25,183 bases of DNA from an uncultured Oscillospiraceae bacterium (GCA_910577915.1 CAJTOM010000037.1:1-25183), one strand, 5' to 3'. Numbered from the stretch's first letter, positions 1 to 8,963 are shown. Notes: generated by a model from the sequence alone, not told the origin. Translations and numbers: made by a program.

Positions 1-1002
1 GCCGCCTCCTCCTTCAAGCACGTCTCCCCCACCTCCGCCGCCGTGGGCCTGCCCCTGAACAAGGCCCTCAAGCAGGCCTGCTTCGTGGACGACGTGCCCG
101 CGCTGGACCAGAGCCCCCTGGCCTGCGCCTACGCCCGCGCCCGGGGCACCGACCGGCTGTGCTCCTTCGGGGACTGGGCGGCCCTCAGCGACGTGTGCGA
201 CGAGACCACCGCCAGGCTCATCGCCCGCGAGGTCTCCGACGGCGTCATCGCCCCCGGCTACACCGGCGAGGCCCTGGCCATCTTGAAGACCAAGCGCAAG
301 GGGAATTACAATATCGTTCAGATCGATCCCGCCTACGTCCCCGCCCCCCAGGAGACCAAGGACGTGTTCGGGGTCACCTTCCAGCAGGGCCGCAACGAGT
401 GCAAGATCGGCGCCCACCTCCTGGAGAACGTGGTCACCGCCAATACCGACCTTCCCGAGGAGGCCCGGCGGGATCTGATCGTGGCCCTCATCACCCTCAA
501 ATACACTCAGTCCAACTCCGTCTGCTACGCGGTGGACGGCCAGGCCATCGGCGTGGGCGCGGGGCAGCAGAGCCGCATCCACTGCACCCGTCTGGCGGGG
601 GGCAAGGCGGACACCTGGCACCTGCGCCAGCACCCCAAGGTCCTCTCCCTGCCCTTCCTGCCCCAGCTGGGCCGGCCGGAGCGGGACAACACCATCGACA
701 GCTACATCAACGGCAACGAGGAGGACGTGTGCGCCGAGGGCGTCTGGCAGCGCTATTTCACCGTCCAGCCCTCCCCCCTGACGGCCCAGGAGGCCCGCGC
801 CTGGCTGGACAACCGCAAGGGGGTGGCCCTGGGCAGCGACGCCTTCTTCCCCTTCGCGGACAACATCGAGCGGGCTCGCCGCTCCGGCGTCCGCTACATC
901 GCCGAGCCCGGCGGCTCCATCCGGGACGACCTGGTCATCGCCAAGTGCAACGACTACGACATGGTCATGGCTTTTACCGGCATGCGGCTGTTTCATCATT
1001 GA
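1..1002 (+). CDS. purH: AICAR formyltransferase (PurH C-terminal-domain type), 5' partial
   Basis: Phosphoribosylaminoimidazolecarboxamide formyltransferase transfers a formyl group from 10-formyl-THF to AICAR, the penultimate step of IMP synthesis in the cytoplasm. The reading frame is open from base 1, so the start lies outside the window and 333 residues are visible. Family motifs seen, numbered from base 1: SFKHVSP at 4-10 (the Lys-His pair is the catalytic signature), KYTQSNS at 167-173, GAGQQSRIHCTRLAG at 186-200, then SDAFFPFADN, AEPGGSIRDD and the terminal FTGMRLFHH. No MGS-like IMP cyclohydrolase domain is visible, and the fragment starts within the formyltransferase domain. Many Clostridia encode a stand-alone formyltransferase of about 390 aa with a separate cyclohydrolase, which fits the clostridial context, but the missing 5' end means a bifunctional PurH cannot be excluded. 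purD and purL follow on the same strand. Confidence 0.93.
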   Translation, partial: AASSFKHVSPTSAAVGLPLNKALKQACFVDDVPALDQSPLACAYARARGTDRLCSFGDWAALSDVCDETTARLIAREVSDGVIAPGYTGEALAILKTKRKGNYNIVQIDPAYVPAPQETKDVFGVTFQQGRNECKIGAHLLENVVTANTDLPEEARRDLIVALITLKYTQSNSVCYAVDGQAIGVGAGQQSRIHCTRLAGGKADTWHLRQHPKVLSLPFLPQLGRPERDNTIDSYINGNEEDVCAEGVWQRYFTVQPSPLTAQEARAWLDNRKGVALGSDAFFPFADNIERARRSGVRYIAEPGGSIRDDLVIAKCNDYDMVMAFTGMRLFHH

Positions 1003-1003
1003 G

Positions 1004-1065
1004 GCCGCCTCCGGCGGCTGCAGGGACCGGTCATTGAGCGCCAGCCCAATGACGGTCCCTCTTTC
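1004..1065 (+). terminator. Two hairpins between purH and purD; weak terminator or attenuator-like
   Basis: A compact GCCGCC-TCC-GGCGGC hairpin (1004-1018) directly follows the purH stop. A longer stem follows: AGGGACCGGTCATTG (1022-1036) pairs with CAATGACGGTCCCT (1047-1060) with one bulged base, then CTCTTTC. The T-tract is poor, so full termination is doubtful. RNA processing, stability or partial attenuation between purH and purD is equally possible. Confidence 0.45.
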
Positions 1066-1109
1066 GGTCCAGATCGACTCCCAACCCTACCAAACCGGAG
1101 GTATGATAC

Positions 1110-2387
1110 ATGAACATCCTTGTGGTTGGCGGCGGAGGCCGCGAACATGCAATCATCCAGAAGCTCAAGGAGGACCCCCGCGTTACCCATATCTACGCTC
1201 TCCCCGGCAGCGGCGGCATCGCCGCCGACGCGGTCTGCCTGGGCGGCAGCGCCACGGACATTCCCGCCGCCGTTGAGGCGGCGAAGCGGTGCGCCGCCGA
1301 CTTCGTGGTCGTGGCCCCCGATGACCCCCTGGTGCTGGGCATGGTGGACGCGATGGAGGCGGAGGGCTTCCCCTGCTTCGGCCCCCGCAAAAACGCCGCC
1401 GTCATTGAGGGCAGCAAGGCCTTCGCCAAGGACCTGATGAAACGATACGGCATCCCCACCGCCGCCTACGAGACCTTCACCGACATGGCGCAGGCCCTGG
1501 CCTACGTGGATGCCTGCCCCCTGCCCGCGGTGGTGAAGGCCGACGGCCTGGCCCTGGGCAAAGGCGTGCTCATCTGCGAGACCCGGGACGCTGCCCGCGA
1601 GGCGGTGCGCTCCATGATGGAGGGACGCCTCTTCGGCGAGAGCGGCGCTACGGTGGTCGTCGAGTCCTTTCTCACCGGCCCCGAGGTGTCCGTGCTGTCC
1701 TTTACCGACGGGGAGACCATCGTGCCCATGGTGTCCTCCATGGACCACAAGCGGGCCCTGGACGGAGACAAGGGCCTCAACACCGGCGGCATGGGCGCCG
1801 TGGCTCCCAACCCCTGCTACACGCCCGAGATTGCCGCAGCGTGCATGGAGCAGATCTTCCTGCCCACCATCCGGGCCATGAAGGCCGAGGGCCGGCCCTT
1901 CAAGGGCTGCCTGTACTTCGGCCTCATGCTGACCCCCGACGGCCCCAAGGTCATCGAGTACAACTGCCGCTTCGGCGACCCGGAGACCCAGGTGGTGCTT
2001 CCCCTTCTGGAGAGCAGCCTGCTGGAGATCATGCTGGCGGTGAGGGAGGGCCGGCTGACCGGGACGGAGGTCAGATTCAGCGAAAAATCCGCCTGCTGCG
2101 TCATCCTGGCCTCCGAGGGCTACCCGCAGGCCTACGGCAAGGGCTTCCCCATCACCCTGCCGGAGACGGCCGCCCACGAGCGTATCTACATCGCCGGGGC
2201 CGCCCTAAAGGACGGCCAGCTGGTCACCAGCGGCGGCCGGGTTCTGGGGGCAACCGCCGTGGCGGAGAACCTGCCCGCCGCCATCGAGAGGGCCTACGCC
2301 CTGGCGGACCGGATCCGCTTTGACAACGCCTACTGCCGCCGGGACATCGGCCGGCGGGCGCTGGAGGCTCTGCAGTGCCGCATGTAA
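1110..2387 (+). CDS. purD: Phosphoribosylamine-glycine ligase (GARS)
   Basis: Joins phosphoribosylamine to glycine using ATP, giving GAR, the second step of de novo purine synthesis. 425 aa, the usual length for the family. Visible features: N-domain MNILVVGGGGREHA (1-14), VAPDDPLVLG (68-77) and FGPRKNAA (90-97), then the ATP-grasp domain with VVKADGLALGKG (141-152), DHKRALDGDKGLNTGGMGA (212-230) and EYNCRFGDPETQ (283-294), which carries metal and ATP ligands. The ATG is well placed after GGAGG at 1097-1101. It lies 107 bp after purH and 78 bp before the chosen purL start, so it is probably cotranscribed with them. Confidence 0.96.
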   Translation: MNILVVGGGGREHAIIQKLKEDPRVTHIYALPGSGGIAADAVCLGGSATDIPAAVEAAKRCAADFVVVAPDDPLVLGMVDAMEAEGFPCFGPRKNAAVIEGSKAFAKDLMKRYGIPTAAYETFTDMAQALAYVDACPLPAVVKADGLALGKGVLICETRDAAREAVRSMMEGRLFGESGATVVVESFLTGPEVSVLSFTDGETIVPMVSSMDHKRALDGDKGLNTGGMGAVAPNPCYTPEIAAACMEQIFLPTIRAMKAEGRPFKGCLYFGLMLTPDGPKVIEYNCRFGDPETQVVLPLLESSLLEIMLAVREGRLTGTEVRFSEKSACCVILASEGYPQAYGKGFPITLPETAAHERIYIAGAALKDGQLVTSGGRVLGATAVAENLPAAIERAYALADRIRFDNAYCRRDIGRRALEALQCRM

Positions 2388-2465
2388 GGTGCACCGCCAC
2401 GGACAGCCGCTGCTGCGGCGGCAGGGTGCGCATTCATGGAGAGATCATGGAGGAAGAATAGACAT

Positions 2466-5400
2466 ATGGTATACCGTATCTTTGTGGAAAAGCGGGAGGG
2501 CCTCAGCCCGGAGGCGGGAAACCTGCTGGCGGACCTGCGGGGCTTTCTGGGCATCGAGCATCTGGAGGGCGTGCGCATCCTCAACCGCTACGACGTGGAG
2601 GGGATCGAGCCCGCCGTCTATGAGAGGGCCAAGCACATCGTATTCTCCGAGCCCCAGGCGGACGTGGTGTGGGACGAGCGTTTCCCCGAGCCCCGGACCT
2701 GTCACAGCCTGCTGGCGGTGGAGGCCCTGCCGGGCCAGTTTGACCAGCGCGCTGACTCCTGCGCCCAGTGCGTGCAGCTCATGGCCGGGGTGGAGCGCCC
2801 CCTGGTCCGCCACGCCAAGGTGTACATGCTGGAGGGCCGGCTGACCGGGGAGGAGCTGGCGAGAATCAAGAGCTACCTCATCAACCCCGTTGAGAGCCGG
2901 GAGGCCTCTATGGACAAGCCCGCCACCCTGACCCGCTCCCACGACACGCCCCCCATGGTGGAGACCCTGGCGGGCTTCACCGCCCTGGACGGGGCGGGCC
3001 TGGCCGCCCTGCTGGAGAAGCTGGGCCTGGCCATGGACCTGGACGACCTCGCGTTCCTCCAGGCCTACTTCCGGGACACCGAACACCGGGACCCCACCAT
3101 CACCGAGGTCCGGGTGGTGGATACCTACTGGTCCGACCACTGCCGCCACACCACCTTCTCCACCCATCTGCGGGAGATCGACATCCAGGACCCGGCGGTG
3201 AAGGCGGCCTACGGCCGCTACCTGGCCGCCCGTGAGGAAGTCTACGGCAGGGAGAAGGCCGCCGCCCGGCCCCAGACCCTCATGGACATCGCCACCATCG
3301 GCACAAAGGTGCTGAAAAAGCGGGGCCTGCTCCCCGAGCTGGACGAGAGCGAGGAGATCAACGCCTGCTCCATCCACGTCCCCGCCCTGGTGGACGGGCA
3401 GGAGCAGGACTGGCTGCTCATGTTCAAAAACGAAACCCACAACCACCCCACGGAGATTGAGCCCTTCGGCGGCGCGGCCACCTGCATCGGCGGCTGCATC
3501 CGGGACCCCCTGTCGGGCCGGGCCTACGTCCACCAGGCCATGCGCGTCACCGGCTGCGGCGACCCCCGGGCCTCCTTCGCCGACACCCTCCCCGGCAAGC
3601 TGCCCCAGCGGAAGCTGGCCGCCACGGCGGCGGCGGGGTACAGCTCTTACGGCAACCAGATCGGCCTGGCCACCGGCCATGTAGCAGAGCTCTACCACCC
3701 CGGCTACATCGCCAAGCACCTGGAGTGCGGCGCGGTGGTCGGTGCGGCTCCGGCGGCCAACGTCCGCCGGGAGCGGCCCGCCCCCGGCGACGTGGTGATC
3801 CTCCTGGGCGGCCGCACGGGCCGGGACGGCATCGGCGGGGCCACCGGCTCCTCCAAGAGCCACAACAAGAAGTCCCTCGCCACCATGGCCAGCGAGGTCC
3901 AAAAGGGCAACGCCCCCGAGGAGCGCAAGCTCCAGCGGCTGTTTCGTGACCCGAAGGTCACCGGGATAATCAAGCGCTGCAACGACTTCGGCGCGGGGGG
4001 CGTATCCGTCGCCATCGGCGAGCTGGCCGGCGGCCTGGAGATCGACCTGGACGCGGTGCGCAAGAAGTACGACGGCCTGGACGGCACGGAGCTGGCTATC
4101 TCCGAGAGCCAGGAGCGCATGGCGGTGGTGGTGTCCCCCCAGGACGAGGCGGCCCTCATCGCCGCCGCCGGGGCGGAGAATCTGGAGGCCTACCGGGTGG
4201 CGGTGGTCACCGAGCGTCCCCGGATGGTGATGAAGTGGCGGGGGGAGAGCATCGCCGATTTGAGCCGGGCCTTCCTGGACACCAACGGCGCGGTGAAGCA
4301 GGCGGCGGTAACGGTGCCCCCCTTTGCCGGAGGCGGGGCCCGGCAGCCCGCCTCCCTGCGGGAGCTGGCCTCCGGCCTGCGGTACGCCTCCCGCCGGGGG
4401 CTGGTGGAGCGCTTTGACAGCACCATCGGAGCGGGCAGCATCACCATGCCCTTCGGCGGCAAAACCCAGCGCACCCCCGCCCAGTCCATGGCCGCCCTGC
4501 TGCCGGTTCTGCCGGGCCAGGAGACGGACCAGGCCAGCGTCATGGCCTACGGCTGTGACCCGGAGCACGCCTCCGCCACGCCCTACTGGGGGGCCTACGA
4601 CGCGGTAAGGACCTCCCTGGCCAAGCTGGTGGCCGCCGGGGCAGACTACAAAAGGGCCTATCTCACCCTCCAGGAGTTCTTTGAGAAGCTGCGCGCCGAC
4701 CGGTCCCGCTGGGGCAAGCCCTTCCAGGCCCTGCTGGGAGCCCTGGACGCCCAGCTGGATTTCGGCGCGGCGGCCATTGGCGGCAAGGACTCTATGAGCG
4801 GGTCCTTCCTGGACCTGGACGTCCCCCCCACCGTGATCTCCTTCGCCATCGCGCCCATCCTGGCCGGCGAGATCATCACGCCGGAGTTCAAGGAGGCGGG
4901 CCGCCCCGTCTACGTCTTCGCCCCCGAAAGCGACCGTGCGGAGAGCCAGCGGGCCGCCTGGGAGTCCTTCCACGCCCTGGCCCGGGCCGGACGGGTCCAG
5001 GCCGCCTGGGCGGCGGAAAATGGTCTGGCCGACGCGGTGATGAACATGTCCTTCGGCAACCGCATTGGCTTCCGGAGCGAGCACGGCCATGTCAGCTGGT
5101 ACGGCGCCTGCGGCGCGGCAATCGTGGCGGAGCTGACGGAGGAGGTGGACCTGCCCTGCGCCCGGCGCATCGGCGAGACCACCGCCGCGCCGGTGATTAC
5201 GATCTGTTTTGATTCTGTCCCAATCGACGAATTGTTATCGCTCAGTGAGTCCGTTCTGGAGGGCGTCTACCCTACCCGCACCACCGAGAGCGGCACGGCG
5301 GCGCCCATCACATGGACCGGAAGTGCGCCTGCCGTCCGGAGCAAAGGCATCGCCCGCCCCCGGGTGGTCATCCCCGTCTTCCCCGGCACCAACTGCGAGT

Positions 5401-6152
5401 ATGACAGCCAGCGGGCCTGCCTCCGCGCGGGGCTGGAGGCGGAGACGGTGGTGATCCGCAACCTGACGGCCGACGCCCTGGCCCAGTCCTCCCTGGAGCT
5501 GGAGCAGGCCATCCAGAAGGCCCAGATCGTCTTCCTCCCCGGCGGCTTCTCCGGCGGAGACGAGCCCGACGGCTCCGCGAAATTCATCGTCTCCTTTCTC
5601 CGCAATCCCAGGCTGACGGACGCCATCCACGACCTGCTGCAAAACCGTGACGGCCTGATGCTGGGCGTGTGCAACGGCTTCCAGGCCCTGGTGAAGCTGG
5701 GGCTGGTCCCCTTCGGGGAAATTCGAGACACGGACGAGACCTGCCCCACCCTGACCTACAACACCATCGGGCGGCACCAGTCCTCCATCGTGCGGACCCG
5801 GGTGTGCTCCGGCCTGTCCCCCTGGCTGCTGGAGGCCGCCCCCGGCGCGGTCTACAGCGTGCCCATCTCCCACGGCGAAGGCCGGTTCATCGCCCCGGAG
5901 TCCGTCCTGCGGCAGCTGGCGGACAGGGGCCAGATTGCCACCCAGTACGTGGACCTAGAGGGCAGGACCAGTATGGACACGGCATTCAACCCCAACGGGG
6001 CCCTGTGGGCCATTGAGGGCATCACCTCCCCCGATGGCCGGGTGCTGGGCAAGATGGGCCACAGCGAGCGGGTGGGCCCCCGGCTCTACCGCAACGTGCC
6101 CGGAAACTACGATATGGGCCTCTTCCGCAGCGCCGCCAGGTATTTCCGCTGA
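2466..6152 (+). CDS. purL: Phosphoribosylformylglycinamidine synthase, single-chain
   Basis: Converts FGAR to FGAM using glutamine and ATP. The 1228 aa chain holds a PurS-like N-terminal region, two synthetase halves and a C-terminal class I glutamine amidotransferase, as in the large single-polypeptide PurL of Clostridia. NETHNHP at about 322-328 marks the active-site region and is followed by the IEPFGGAATC segment. The amidotransferase has FPGTNCEYDS, nucleophile Cys1069 in GVCNGFQ, and His1136/Glu1138 in SHGEGRF. The start at 2466 (MVYRIFVEK) is preferred over the in-frame ATG at 2436, because GGAGGA at 2449-2454 lies 11 bases before 2466 while the upstream ATG has no good ribosome site. 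Last gene of the purine run, closed by a strong terminator. Confidence 0.95.
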   Translation: MVYRIFVEKREGLSPEAGNLLADLRGFLGIEHLEGVRILNRYDVEGIEPAVYERAKHIVFSEPQADVVWDERFPEPRTCHSLLAVEALPGQFDQRADSCAQCVQLMAGVERPLVRHAKVYMLEGRLTGEELARIKSYLINPVESREASMDKPATLTRSHDTPPMVETLAGFTALDGAGLAALLEKLGLAMDLDDLAFLQAYFRDTEHRDPTITEVRVVDTYWSDHCRHTTFSTHLREIDIQDPAVKAAYGRYLAAREEVYGREKAAARPQTLMDIATIGTKVLKKRGLLPELDESEEINACSIHVPALVDGQEQDWLLMFKNETHNHPTEIEPFGGAATCIGGCIRDPLSGRAYVHQAMRVTGCGDPRASFADTLPGKLPQRKLAATAAAGYSSYGNQIGLATGHVAELYHPGYIAKHLECGAVVGAAPAANVRRERPAPGDVVILLGGRTGRDGIGGATGSSKSHNKKSLATMASEVQKGNAPEERKLQRLFRDPKVTGIIKRCNDFGAGGVSVAIGELAGGLEIDLDAVRKKYDGLDGTELAISESQERMAVVVSPQDEAALIAAAGAENLEAYRVAVVTERPRMVMKWRGESIADLSRAFLDTNGAVKQAAVTVPPFAGGGARQPASLRELASGLRYASRRGLVERFDSTIGAGSITMPFGGKTQRTPAQSMAALLPVLPGQETDQASVMAYGCDPEHASATPYWGAYDAVRTSLAKLVAAGADYKRAYLTLQEFFEKLRADRSRWGKPFQALLGALDAQLDFGAAAIGGKDSMSGSFLDLDVPPTVISFAIAPILAGEIITPEFKEAGRPVYVFAPESDRAESQRAAWESFHALARAGRVQAAWAAENGLADAVMNMSFGNRIGFRSEHGHVSWYGACGAAIVAELTEEVDLPCARRIGETTAAPVITICFDSVPIDELLSLSESVLEGVYPTRTTESGTAAPITWTGSAPAVRSKGIARPRVVIPVFPGTNCEYDSQRACLRAGLEAETVVIRNLTADALAQSSLELEQAIQKAQIVFLPGGFSGGDEPDGSAKFIVSFLRNPRLTDAIHDLLQNRDGLMLGVCNGFQALVKLGLVPFGEIRDTDETCPTLTYNTIGRHQSSIVRTRVCSGLSPWLLEAAPGAVYSVPISHGEGRFIAPESVLRQLADRGQIATQYVDLEGRTSMDTAFNPNGALWAIEGITSPDGRVLGKMGHSERVGPRLYRNVPGNYDMGLFRSAARYFR

Positions 6153-6179
6153 CGGACCGGAGAACCCGCCTGATAAAGC

Positions 6180-6222
6180 AAAACGGAGGAGGCCGCCCCA
6201 GCCGGGCGGCCTCCTCCGTTTT
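6180..6222. terminator. Bidirectional intrinsic terminator between purL and prfB
   Basis: Perfect 19-bp stem: AAAACGGAGGAGGCCGCCC (6180-6198) pairs with its exact complement at 6204-6222, with loop CAGCC. The A-tract on one side and T-tract on the other let it work for purL (plus) and prfB (minus), which converge here. Confidence 0.93.
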
Positions 6223-6236
6223 GGTATGATCCCTCG

Positions 6237-7361
6237 CTACTTTTTCAGCTCCCCCGTGGCGCTGGCAGTGAGATAGGCGTTGATAAAGCCGTCCAAGTCC
6301 CCGTCCATCACCGCGTTGATGTTGCCGTTCTCAAACCCGGTGCGGGTGTCCTTGGCCAGGGTGTAGGGCATGAAGACGTAGGAGCGGATCTGGCTCCCCC
6401 ACTCGATCTTCATCTGCACGCCCTTGATGTCGCTGATCTTCTCCGCGTGCTGCTGGGCCTTCATCTCCATGAGCTTGGAGCGGAGCATCTTCATGCAGTT
6501 CTCCCGGTTCTGGACCTGGCTGCGCTCCTGCTGGGAGGAGACCACCACGCCGGTGGGCCGGTGGATGAGGCGCACGGCGGAGGAGGTCTTGTTCACGTGC
6601 TGTCCGCCGGCTCCGGAGGCCCTGTAGACCTGCATCTCGATGTCCTCCTGCCGGATCTCCACGCTGTTGTCGTCGTCGATCTCCGGCATCACCTCCACGG
6701 CGGCGAAGGAGGTCTGGCGGCGGGCGTTGGCGTCGAAGGGGGAGATGCGCACCAGCCGGTGGACGCCGTTCTCGCTCTTGAGGAAGCCGTAGGCGTTCTC
6801 CCCCTCGATGGAGATGGCGGCGGACTTGATGCCCGCCTCGTCCCCGTCCTCGTAGTCCAGGGTCTTGACGGTGAAGTTGTGCCGTTCGCCCCAGCGGGTA
6901 TACATGCGGAAGAGCATCTGGCACCAGTCCTGGGCCTCGGTGCCGCCGGCGCCGGCGTGGAGGGTGAGAATGGCGTTGTTGGCGTCATACTCCCCGGTGA
7001 GCAGGGTGGCCAGGCTGGCCTCCTCCAGGGCGGACTCCAGCTGGCCGTAGCCCTCGGTGATCTCGGGCAGGAGGCTCTCGTCCTCCTCCTCGGCGGCCAT
7101 CTCCACCAGGGTGGTGAGGTCCTCCCACTGGCCTGTCAGCTTCGCGTGGTTTTCCAGCTTGCCCTTGAGCTGCTTGGTGCGCTGGAGCACCTTCTGGGAG
7201 GCGGCCACGTCGTTCCAGAAATTGGGGTCGCCGGTTTTCTCCTCCAGCTCCTCCACCTCCCGGCGGGCCCCCTCCAGATCCAGAGCCGCCGCCAGCTTTT
7301 CCAGCCGGGGGCCCAGGGCAATGAGCTTCTGCTTATAGGTATCGTATTCAATAATCGGCAT
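6237..7361 (-). CDS. prfB: Peptide chain release factor 2 (RF2)
   Basis: Class I release factor that reads UGA/UAA and triggers peptidyl-tRNA hydrolysis on the ribosome. 374 aa. Visible: helical N-terminal domain, LHAGAGGTEAQDW (134-146), the RF2 stop-codon tripeptide SPF at 207-209 (RF1 would have PxT), and the catalytic GGQ at 252-254 within YRASGAGGQHVNKT. The frame is open from ATG to TAG, so the +1 programmed frameshift (in-frame UGA near codon 26) that autoregulates RF2 in many bacteria is absent. Start is supported by GGAGGG (7368-7373 on the complement), 6 bases before the ATG. Monocistronic, divergent from the antiporter gene. Confidence 0.96.
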   Translation of the reverse strand: MPIIEYDTYKQKLIALGPRLEKLAAALDLEGARREVEELEEKTGDPNFWNDVAASQKVLQRTKQLKGKLENHAKLTGQWEDLTTLVEMAAEEEDESLLPEITEGYGQLESALEEASLATLLTGEYDANNAILTLHAGAGGTEAQDWCQMLFRMYTRWGERHNFTVKTLDYEDGDEAGIKSAAISIEGENAYGFLKSENGVHRLVRISPFDANARRQTSFAAVEVMPEIDDDNSVEIRQEDIEMQVYRASGAGGQHVNKTSSAVRLIHRPTGVVVSSQQERSQVQNRENCMKMLRSKLMEMKAQQHAEKISDIKGVQMKIEWGSQIRSYVFMPYTLAKDTRTGFENGNINAVMDGDLDGFINAYLTASATGELKK

Positions 7362-7404
7362 GGGGAACCCTCCAGTTTATGATGTCTGATCTGTTCAATG
7401 CTCT

Positions 7405-7434
7405 ATTATGCCATACAACCGGGGGAAATGTAAA
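7405..7434 (-). promoter_or_regulatory. Candidate sigma-A promoter of prfB
   Basis: Read on the minus strand: -35 TTTACA (7429-7434), 18-base spacer, -10 CATAAT (7405-7410) preceded by TGG, an extended -10. It lies 44 bases before the prfB start. The -35 hexamer is flanked by the G5A3 repeats listed separately. Confidence 0.6.
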
Positions 7435-7522
7435 GGGGGAAATCGCAAAAGCCACCGCGGGCAGGCCCGGAAAGCCAACATTTTCCCGGAACTCCCCTCA
7501 TAGTTTCCCACAAAGGGGGAAA
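7421..7522. repeat. G5A3 short repeats in the prfB/antiporter intergenic region
   Basis: GGGGGAAAT occurs at 7421-7429 and 7435-7443, a 14-base period flanking the prfB -35. AAAGGGGGAAA occurs at 7432-7442 and again at 7512-7522. Inverted TTTCCC-type partners lie at 7481-7487, 7504-7509 and 7568-7575, and TTTCCC (7504-7509) can pair with GGGAAA (7517-7522). Possible operator sites; no regulator family is recognised. Otherwise 7362-7655 holds only the two promoters and no gene. Confidence 0.4.
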
Positions 7523-7584
7523 GTTGTACCCAGAAGACCCGCCGGTACAGCACCATTTTTGTCAATGTTTTCCCCAAAAGAACC

Positions 7585-7613
7585 TTGCAGTTTTGGGTGA
7601 AAAATGCTATATT
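7585..7613 (+). promoter_or_regulatory. Sigma-A promoter of the antiporter gene
   Basis: -35 TTGCAG (7585-7590), exactly 17 bases, -10 TATATT (7608-7613) preceded by TGC (extended -10). It lies 42 bases before the ATG at 7656. Confidence 0.75.
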
Positions 7614-7655
7614 ACACTCTGTTCGATTTGATTAAGAAGCAAACGAGGTGTCGCT

Positions 7656-8945
7656 ATGGAAATCCTGATCCAACTGTCCCTGTCCCTGGTGGGCGGGCTG
7701 CTGCTGAGCCGTCTGGCCAAAAAGCTGAACCTGCCCGCCGTAACCGCCTATCTGATTGCCGGCCTGCTGCTGGGGCCCTACTGCATCGGCGCGCTGCAGC
7801 TGTTCAGCCTGGGCTTCAGCTCCGCCGCAGAGGTGGAGTCTCTGAACATAATTTCCCAGGTGGCCCTGGGCTTCATCGCCTTCACCATCGGCAATGAGTT
7901 CCGTTTGGAGCAGCTCCGGCACATGGGCCGCCAGGCCATCACCGTCGGCATTCTTCAGGCGGTGATCACGGCCATTCTGGTGGACCTCGCCCTGGTTGTT
8001 CTGCACTTCATTAACCCCACCGTCATCTCCATCCCCTCCGCCATCACCCTGGGCGCTATTGCCGCCGCCACCGCGCCGGCGGCCACCCTCATGGTGGTGC
8101 GCCAGTACAAAGCGGACGGCCCTCTGACCCGGCTGCTGCTGCTGGTGGTGGCCATCGACGACGCGGTGGGCCTGGTGCTTTTCTCCGCCTCCTTCGGCGT
8201 GGCCGCCGCCCTGGAGAGCGGCGCCATCAGCCTGACCACTGTTCTGGTGGAGCCCCTGGTGGAGATCGTGCTGAGCCTGGGGCTGGGGGCGCTGGCGGGC
8301 TGGCTGCTGTTCCGGGTGGAGAAGTACTTCTACTCCCGCAGCAAGCGCCTGTCCATCTCCATCGGCTTTGTCCTGCTGACGGTGGGACTGTCCATGGCAG
8401 AATTTGAGGTGGGCGGCATCCACTGCGGCTTCAGTCTTCTGCTGGTGTGCATGATGACGGGCACGGTGTTCTGCAACATCTGCGACTTTTCCGAGGAACT
8501 GATGGGCCGCGTGGACAGCTGGACCGCTCCGGTCTTTGTGCTGTTTTTTGTGCTGTCCGGCGCGGAGCTGAATTTGAAGGTGCTCTCCAACCCGCTGGTG
8601 CTGCTCATCGGCGCGGTGTATATCCTGTCCCGCTCCCTGGGCAAGTACGTTGGCGCCTACTGGAGCTGCGCCCTGACCAGCTGTGACAACAAGATCAAAC
8701 AGCACCTGGGCGTTACCCTGCTGCCACAGGCCGGCGTGGCCCTGGGCATGGCCCTGACCGCCCAGCAGCTCTCCGACGGGGAGATTGTGCGCAGCGTGGT
8801 GCTGTTCTCCGTTCTGGTCTACGAGCTGGTGGGCCCGGCTCTGACGAAGCGGTCCCTCATTGCTGCCGGCGAGATTCAGGAGGAGGGCCGCACCAACGCC
8901 CGGCAGAAGAACCAGCCCCGCAAGCCGGTGAAACTGAGCAAATAA
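7656..8945 (+). CDS. CPA2-family cation/proton antiporter
   Basis: Integral membrane exchanger of the monovalent cation:proton antiporter-2 superfamily (NapA/Kef relatives). 429 aa with roughly 11-13 hydrophobic segments. Visible: KLNLPAVTAYLIAGLLLGP (23-41), typical of the first helices of the family; GFIAFTIGNEF (72-82); the unwound-helix motif TAPAAT (139-144); and AIDDAVGL (166-173) with Asp168-Asp169. A DD pair at this position is associated with electrogenic Na+/H+ exchange in NapA-type proteins. Substrate is inferred, not shown. There is no C-terminal TrkA-N/RCK regulatory domain, only a basic tail after about residue 400. Start supported by GAGGTG about 7 bases upstream. Single-gene unit with its own promoter and terminator. 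Confidence 0.88.
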   Translation: MEILIQLSLSLVGGLLLSRLAKKLNLPAVTAYLIAGLLLGPYCIGALQLFSLGFSSAAEVESLNIISQVALGFIAFTIGNEFRLEQLRHMGRQAITVGILQAVITAILVDLALVVLHFINPTVISIPSAITLGAIAAATAPAATLMVVRQYKADGPLTRLLLLVVAIDDAVGLVLFSASFGVAAALESGAISLTTVLVEPLVEIVLSLGLGALAGWLLFRVEKYFYSRSKRLSISIGFVLLTVGLSMAEFEVGGIHCGFSLLLVCMMTGTVFCNICDFSEELMGRVDSWTAPVFVLFFVLSGAELNLKVLSNPLVLLIGAVYILSRSLGKYVGAYWSCALTSCDNKIKQHLGVTLLPQAGVALGMALTAQQLSDGEIVRSVVLFSVLVYELVGPALTKRSLIAAGEIQEEGRTNARQKNQPRKPVKLSK

Positions 8946-8963
8946 CCCCCTCCGCATTACTGC

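Noticed and set aside
2436..2465. Upstream ATG of purL
   Set aside because: No good ribosome site; the GGAGGA that serves ATG 2466 lies inside this extension, and family members begin MVYRIF-like.
2445..5090. 881-codon minus-strand open frame opposite purL
   Set aside because: It mirrors purL codons, is rich in Gly/Val/His/Leu low-complexity sequence, has no ribosome site, and purL is unambiguous; a GC-rich antisense shadow.
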